Source: Leptospira adleri (GTDB lineage Bacteria > Spirochaetota > Leptospiria > Leptospirales > Leptospiraceae). From it: a stretch of 64,000 nt of DNA. Positions 59,073 through 64,000 of the stretch are shown piece after piece (within the stretch, counting starts at the first letter, position 1; each line of letters begins with the position of its first letter). Both the position numbers and the translations under genes were made by a program. The DNA lies in contig NZ_NPDU01000017.1 of NCBI RefSeq assembly GCF_002811985.1, positions 10,878 to 74,877 on the forward strand. The letters run 5' to 3'. The notes under the pieces are model-generated. The model saw only the letters and a program-made list of their open reading frames with translations. It was not told where the DNA came from and ran no database searches.

Positions 59073-59543
59073 TTAAATTCGAATCACCTGAAAATGCTTC
59101 GGAGATTTGGAACCGCACTCATACAAACAGTTCTGAAGTTGCTTCATTTCTTTACAAATTCTACCGCGAATACCCGGATCAAAAAACCATTCTCCGGCGC
59201 TGTAAGGGAATTTGAGTTTTGAATGATTCGTAAACGTTATTTTTGTGCCTTTATCCGAATTCTGAAACGTATAGATATCTCGAAGATCTAAAAAAGAATT
59301 ACTCGTTTCCATGATCATTCTTGAATTCGGAATCCATTCTTTTGCCGCATAATTTGCCTTGAGTTTGATAGGCCCGAAAGAATAGAGTAATTCGAAGACC
59401 GGCAGATTATCTTTTAGGAACGGGATCGGATATACTTCCGAGATTCGATCTCCCCAACGTATCAGATTTCTAAAATCCGCCACAAAGCGAAACGTATCGT
59501 CTAAAGAATATGAAACTAAAAAGGTTACAGTAGTTGTTATCAT
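59073..59543 (-). CDS. SRPBCC (START-like) family protein
   Basis: From ATG 59543 (MITTTVTF) the protein has 156 residues. The pattern of an N-terminal strand, [20 protein letters not shown], and a C-terminal long helix after [15 protein letters not shown] matches the SRPBCC fold, which binds hydrophobic ligands. The longer frame to 59600 has no ribosome binding site. It is divergent from the pirin gene, with 72 bases between. The ligand is unknown. Confidence 0.78.
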   Translation of the reverse strand: MITTTVTFLVSYSLDDTFRFVADFRNLIRWGDRISEVYPIPFLKDNLPVFELLYSFGPIKLKANYAAKEWIPNSRMIMETSNSFLDLRDIYTFQNSDKGTKITFTNHSKLKFPYSAGEWFFDPGIRGRICKEMKQLQNCLYECGSKSPKHFQVIRI

Positions 59544-59615
59544 GGTAGAATCCAATACATCCGTAAAGAGTAAAAATTTGCACCGTGACCAGAGATACAA
59601 AGGAGAGTTCGATAT

Positions 59616-60500
59616 ATGAATCTAAAAAAAGTTAAAACGGTTCGGCCGTCGCTGAGAACTATGGAGGGCGGAGGATTTCCGGTGAGAAGACCTTTCCCGG
59701 TTCAGGACTTAATTCAGCTGGATCCGTTTTTGTTATTAGACGAGATGGGACCCGTAGAATACAAACCGGGAAAAGCGATCGGTGCGCCCGAACATCCGCA
59801 CAGAGGATTTGAAACTGTCACTTATTTATTGACTGGAGAAATGGAACACCGGGATTCTTGGGGGAATTACGGGAAATTGAAGGCCGGCGACGTCCAATGG
59901 ATGACCGCGGGCGCCGGATTGGTTCATTCCGAACTTCCATCCGACGAGTTTCAGAAGAATGGCGGTTGGATGCACGGCTTTCAACTTTGGGTAAATCTTC
60001 CTTCTTCTCAGAAGATGAGCAATCCGCGTTATCAAGATACTCCTTCTGAAAAAATTCCGGAAGTGGAATCGCCCGATCATAAAACGAAAATTCGAGTGAT
60101 TGCCGGCGAGGTCTTCGGAACGAAAGCGGTCATCGAGACAAAAATTCCGATTCTTTATTATCACCTGCATCTGATTCCCGGTGCGGACGTCACGATCCCG
60201 GTTCCGGAGTCTTACAACGTTTTCGCTTATCCTTTTTCCGGAGACGGAGTTCTTCATACGGAAGAAGGCGCGAGGCCGGTGAAAGAAGGGGATATGGTTT
60301 GGTTTGAAAGAGGAATAGGAGACGTGCGGTTTTCTCTTCCGGAAAATTCTCCGAACGGATGGGAATTACTTTTGATCGGAGGAGAACCCGTGGAGGAACC
60401 GGTGGCGAGATACGGTCCTTTTGTGATGAACACTCAGGACGAAATCTATCAGGCGTTTAACGATTTTCAAGCCGGTAAGATGGGGACAATACATTCGTAA
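59616..60500 (+). CDS. Pirin-family protein
   Basis: The 294-residue bicupin has the pirin core: [12 protein letters not shown], the metal-binding [20 protein letters not shown] and [13 protein letters not shown]. Some bacterial pirins are quercetinases or transcriptional cofactors, so the role here is open. It starts at ATG 59616 behind GGAG. Confidence 0.94.
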   Translation: MNLKKVKTVRPSLRTMEGGGFPVRRPFPVQDLIQLDPFLLLDEMGPVEYKPGKAIGAPEHPHRGFETVTYLLTGEMEHRDSWGNYGKLKAGDVQWMTAGAGLVHSELPSDEFQKNGGWMHGFQLWVNLPSSQKMSNPRYQDTPSEKIPEVESPDHKTKIRVIAGEVFGTKAVIETKIPILYYHLHLIPGADVTIPVPESYNVFAYPFSGDGVLHTEEGARPVKEGDMVWFERGIGDVRFSLPENSPNGWELLLIGGEPVEEPVARYGPFVMNTQDEIYQAFNDFQAGKMGTIHS

Positions 60501-60578
60501 AAAATTCTATTCTAATATAGAATTCAGAATTCTAATGGGAGAAGAGACGTTCGTTTGCGATCCGGGAGATTTTCGAAA

Positions 60579-61073
60579 ATGAACTTTTTTTCTCCCGATT
60601 CTTTTTGGTTTTGGCTGCTACCGAGTTTATTCTTAGCCGCGACGTTTTACGGTTTTTTTTTCAGAACTTATGAAAAAAGAAAATCTCCGCAAAACAGATC
60701 AAACAAAAATCGAACCCGCGATAAAAAAGGAGGCGTCTCCGAAGATTCTTTCCCGATACGCGGAGGTTCCGTTTTTTTCGGTGCCGGCTCTTCCGAAATC
60801 GAGCCCGAGTTTTTTGAGTCCTTGGATCTTTTGGGCGAAAGCCTAAAGGACAGAACGGATTGGAAGTTGCGGATCGAAGGTTGGACGGATCGTCATGGAA
60901 GGCCCGCGACTAATCGAAGACTGTCTCTGGAAAGGGCAAAACGAATTCAAAGTTACTTATGTAGAAAATGGGAAGTTTCCTCCGTTCTGATTCAAATCAG
61001 CGGAATGGGCGTCGAGCCTCGTTCGATCACGGCGGAAAAAGCGAGAAGGGCGGATTGGACGCTTTTCGTATAA
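60579..61073 (+). CDS. OmpA-family peptidoglycan-binding protein
   Basis: From ATG 60579 (GGGAG upstream) the protein has 164 residues. A membrane segment at about 7-25 (FWFWLLPSLFLAATFYGFFF) anchors it. A basic linker leads to an OmpA C-terminal domain (GGSVFFGAGSSEIEPEFF, RIEGWTDRHGRPATNRRLSL, GMGVEPR) with the Asp and Arg that bind diaminopimelate. It should tether the membrane to peptidoglycan. It is not clearly in an operon with the pirin gene. Confidence 0.88.
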   Translation: MNFFSPDSFWFWLLPSLFLAATFYGFFFRTYEKRKSPQNRSNKNRTRDKKGGVSEDSFPIRGGSVFFGAGSSEIEPEFFESLDLLGESLKDRTDWKLRIEGWTDRHGRPATNRRLSLERAKRIQSYLCRKWEVSSVLIQISGMGVEPRSITAEKARRADWTLFV

Positions 61074-61166
61074 TTTTTATTTTCATTTTTTAAACGATTC
61101 TTACCTTGCAAAAGTTTTGGAAAGGGATATGATGAATTTTCAAACCTAAAAATCTGGAGGTGAGCT

Positions 61167-61595
<429 letters not shown>

Positions 61596-61785
61596 TCGTT
61601 CGAACGATAGAATGGGGCGGGTCTCCGTTCTATCATGTCGCTTAATCTTTGGTCCCCCCGTCCATTTTTTCCAATAAGAATTCGGAATCGACTTTGTAAC
61701 GATAAATACCGAGTGCAAAATCGGTAGCGCCCTTTTGTATGGAAAACCGGAACGTATTTTTCTAAAATCGAAACTTATTCAGAAC

Positions 61786-63024
61786 ATGAACCCTAAAACC
61801 GGACAACCAATCAAGGTCGCAGTAATCGGAGGCGGAGCCGCCGGTTTTTTCGGCGCGATTCAGATCGCGAGCGGAGGAAAATGTTCGGTTACACTTCTCG
61901 AAAAAGGAAAACAATTTCTTTCCAAAGTGAAAATTTCCGGAGGAGGAAGATGCAACGTTACGCACCATTGCCTTGATCCGGAACTTTTGAGCAAACACTA
62001 TCCCAGAGGAGAAAGAGAACTTCGCTGGGCTTTCGAAACGTTCGGACCAAAGGACACGATTCGATGGTACGAGGAAAGAGGTGTTCTATTAAAAACGGAA
62101 TCGGACGGAAGAATGTTCCCTGTTACGGATTCTTCGGAGACGATATTACAAACCCTGTTTCAGGAAGCGAAACGTGTCGGAGTCAGATTGGAAACTGAGA
62201 TGGAAATTCATTCGGTGATTCCGAAGAGCGATTCCAAATTCGAAATCAAATTGAAGTCCGGCAAAATATTAGAATTCGATAAAGTACTATTCGCGACTGG
62301 ATCCGGCAGGAAGGCATGGAACTGGTTGGAGGCGATGGGACATACGATTTTGGATCCAGTGCCTTCCTTGTTTACTTTCAAAATTTCCGATCGAAGAATC
62401 GACGATCTTTCCGGACTCGCCTTTGAAAAAGCCGAATGTTCCCTTTTGGAATTCGGATATTCCCAAATCGGTCCTCTGTTGATCACGCACTGGGGGTTTA
62501 GCGGTCCCGCGATTCTGAAGTTATCCGCCAAAGGCGCGAGAGAATTGTTCGAGAAAGGATACGATACTACGTTAAGAGTCAATTTTCTACCCGGAATGAA
62601 AAAAGAAGAAGTTCGAAAGAGGATCGAAAAGGAAAAAGAATTACATCCCGCAAAACTCATAAATAATACTCCGGTTTTGGGGATTCCGAGAAGATACTGG
62701 GAAAGAATATTAGAAATTCATTCTATAGCCGCGTCCAAAACCTGGTCGGGTTTGTCGTCCAAGGATTTACATTTGTTAACCGAAGAGCTGACCGACGGTA
62801 GATTTCGGATATCGGGAAAGGGAGAATTTAAGGACGAATTCGTCACCTGCGGCGGGGTTAGCCGAAAAGAAGTGAATTTCAAAACGATGGAGAGTAGGGT
62901 CGTATCCGGAATCTACTTTGCGGGCGAGGTTTTGGACGTGGACGGAGTCACCGGAGGATTTAATTTCCAGAACGCATGGACGACTTCTTATATCGCGGCG
63001 CAGGGAATTCTTTCTTCGGTTTAA
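61786..63024 (+). CDS. HI0933/YhiN-family FAD-dependent oxidoreductase
   Basis: From ATG 61786 the protein has 412 residues. It shows the N-terminal FAD motif [15 protein letters not shown], the GGGRCNVT segment typical of HI0933/BaiN flavoproteins and a C-terminal FAD motif ([20 protein letters not shown]). Some relatives act on steroid or bile-acid intermediates, but the substrate here is unknown. The upstream start TTG 61735 adds a segment outside the family. Confidence 0.92.
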   Translation: MNPKTGQPIKVAVIGGGAAGFFGAIQIASGGKCSVTLLEKGKQFLSKVKISGGGRCNVTHHCLDPELLSKHYPRGERELRWAFETFGPKDTIRWYEERGVLLKTESDGRMFPVTDSSETILQTLFQEAKRVGVRLETEMEIHSVIPKSDSKFEIKLKSGKILEFDKVLFATGSGRKAWNWLEAMGHTILDPVPSLFTFKISDRRIDDLSGLAFEKAECSLLEFGYSQIGPLLITHWGFSGPAILKLSAKGARELFEKGYDTTLRVNFLPGMKKEEVRKRIEKEKELHPAKLINNTPVLGIPRRYWERILEIHSIAASKTWSGLSSKDLHLLTEELTDGRFRISGKGEFKDEFVTCGGVSRKEVNFKTMESRVVSGIYFAGEVLDVDGVTGGFNFQNAWTTSYIAAQGILSSV

Positions 63025-63356
63025 AAAGGCCAAGGATTGGGAAAGGAAGAATATCCGATCAGGTTTCCGTCCAAGTCTTTAAAGTATTTCGTATATTCGG
63101 TTTCTTGAATCCACTTTGGCAGGCCGTGGAGCGTCGAAGGCTCCAAGCTCGAAGCGGAAAGAACAAGAGCCTTGGGACCCTTAACGATCGTATCGGATTC
63201 TAACATAAGAATAGAAGCGCCGGTTTGAAACCAAACGGAACGCAAACTGTCGTCCTCGTTCCTTTGATCTTTGATTCTTTTGAGTCCCGGAAGAGTTTCG
63301 TAAAAATCGGAAAGGGCTTTAAGATTCGGAGTGCCGATCGCTATGTGATGAATCAT
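63021..63356 (-). CDS. VOC/glyoxalase-family protein
   Basis: From ATG 63356 the protein has 111 residues and one pair of beta-alpha-beta-beta-beta modules ([49 protein letters not shown]). His in HHIAIG and Asp-Gly in DLDGN fit a metal-binding glyoxalase/dioxygenase fold. The reaction is unknown. The ATG overlaps the stop of the GNAT gene as ATGA, so the two are cotranscribed. Its stop overlaps the end of the flavoprotein gene by a few bases. Confidence 0.85.
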   Translation of the reverse strand: MIHHIAIGTPNLKALSDFYETLPGLKRIKDQRNEDDSLRSVWFQTGASILMLESDTIVKGPKALVLSASSLEPSTLHGLPKWIQETEYTKYFKDLDGNLIGYSSFPNPWPF

Positions 63357-63631
63357 CTCGCGACTAGATCCGCGTATCCAGGATGTCTTTCCAAAAAAGT
63401 AACCACGTAAGAACAACTCGGAACGATTTTTTTATTTAAGGAACGAGCCTTTTCCAATGTCGACTTAACAAGATCGGCCGCGATCCCTTTTCCTCTGAGC
63501 TCGGATGGAACAAAGGTCGATATCAAATCCCAGACTTCACCTTGATCTCTGTAAATAAGACGGGATTCGATCCCTTCAAAAATCGTATAAAACTTGAACT
63601 CGCTTTCGGAGTGTATTACTTCGGAACTCAT
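63353..63631 (-). CDS. Small GNAT-like N-acetyltransferase (YjdJ type)
   Basis: The 92-residue protein has the acetyl-CoA pyrophosphate-binding motif in VPSELRGKGIAADLVKSTLE and closes with SCSYVVTFLERHPGY, as in the short YjdJ-like GNAT proteins. Substrates of this group are unclear. It starts at ATG 63631 and overlaps the VOC gene downstream by four bases. Confidence 0.87.
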   Translation of the reverse strand: MSSEVIHSESEFKFYTIFEGIESRLIYRDQGEVWDLISTFVPSELRGKGIAADLVKSTLEKARSLNKKIVPSCSYVVTFLERHPGYADLVAR

Positions 63632-63743
63632 TCTTCAACATTAGAAAGGAGAATGGAATTAATCAAGAGAAAACGAATTTTGACTTTCCATTTGCGGTAC
63701 TCTAAAAATTCTAAGGCACTAAAAAACTTCCTCGGGAAAAAAT

Positions 63744-64000
63744 ATGAAACCAGAATCTTCCGCAGAAAAAAAAGAAATACATTATGATTTCGATTATATC
63801 GTCGTTGGCTCCGGCTTCGGAGGAAGCGTCTCCGCGCTTAGACTTTCGCAAAAAGGATATAAGGTGGCGGTGATCGAATCCGGAAAACGCTGGAGCAGTT
63901 CCGATTTTCCTAAGACGAATTGGAATCTGCGGAAGTTTCTCTGGTTTCCGAAACTTTTCTGTTTCGGAATTCAAAGGATCAACTTCTTGAACGACGTGAT
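63744..64000 (+). CDS. GMC-like FAD oxidoreductase, partial (runs off right edge)
   Basis: A frame opens at ATG 63744 and stays open to the window end. It shows a strong N-terminal FAD motif ([20 protein letters not shown], then [10 protein letters not shown]), as in GMC oxidoreductases of the cholesterol-oxidase type. Only 85 residues are visible, so the substrate class cannot be fixed. Confidence 0.85.
   Translation, partial: MKPESSAEKKEIHYDFDYIVVGSGFGGSVSALRLSQKGYKVAVIESGKRWSSSDFPKTNWNLRKFLWFPKLFCFGIQRINFLNDV

Noticed and set aside
61607..61635. GATAGAATGG/CCGTTCTATC hairpin after the DoxX gene
   Set aside because: Ten pairs with one wobble, but no U-run follows. It may still be a weak terminator.

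Overview
The window looks like chromosome of a pathogenic-clade Leptospira (Spirochaetes). The best evidence is a clear OmpL1 porin (minus strand, 21024-21980), the LruC uveitis-associated lipoprotein (44692-45978), DUF1554- and DUF1577-type proteins that I associate mainly with this genus, many lipoproteins with spirochaete-style lipoboxes, and a dispersed intergenic repeat. Base composition is moderate and even, and I see no insertion sequence, prophage or CRISPR array. Species cannot be fixed by reading alone.

Layout. 1-1.5 kb: coaE and a SPOR-domain protein (overlapping, minus), with a partial gene at the left edge. 2-4.6 kb: large repeat/NHL-propeller surface lipoprotein. 5-15 kb: signalling block with a hemerythrin/c-di-GMP EAL pair, STAS protein, single-domain globin, chemoreceptor, a degenerate hemerythrin-like protein, a membrane-bound AraC regulator with a propeller lipoprotein, and a DUF1577/PilZ-like protein. 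15-20 kb: P-loop kinase, tRNA-Phe, pcm and an acyl-CoA dehydrogenase. 20-22 kb: ompL1 and a diverged tandem paralogue. 22.8-24.6 kb: TPP riboswitch and thiC. 25-31 kb: FAH-family enzyme, alpha/beta hydrolase, short-chain dehydrogenase, DUF2721 protein, CarF/TMEM189-like plasmalogen desaturase, UbiA-like membrane protein and an MscS channel. 31-38 kb: YHS protein, adenylate cyclase-FecR-FN3 operon and small lipoproteins. 38-42 kb: an exosortase and its probable single VIT-domain substrate carrying a PEP-type C-terminal sorting signal. 42.9-47.7 kb: two-component pair, lruC and a GHKL-HDOD protein. 48-53 kb: aldehyde and alcohol dehydrogenases, hydrolase and thiol peroxidase. 53-57.3 kb: an attenuator-controlled ilvB-ilvN-trpE-trpG operon. 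57.3-64 kb: hybrid kinase, SRPBCC protein, pirin, OmpA-like protein, DoxX, flavoprotein, VOC and GNAT proteins, and the start of a GMC-like oxidoreductase.

The strongest candidate for something undescribed is the leader upstream of ilvB. A 34-residue peptide (53100-53204) carries a run rich in Val, Leu and Trp codons. It is followed by a strong intrinsic terminator and by a leader segment that can pair with the terminator loop and 3' arm. The operon behind it combines acetolactate synthase with anthranilate synthase, so one leader could sense both branched-chain amino acids and tryptophan. A second candidate is the exosortase/VIT pair, joined as TGAATG with no gap.
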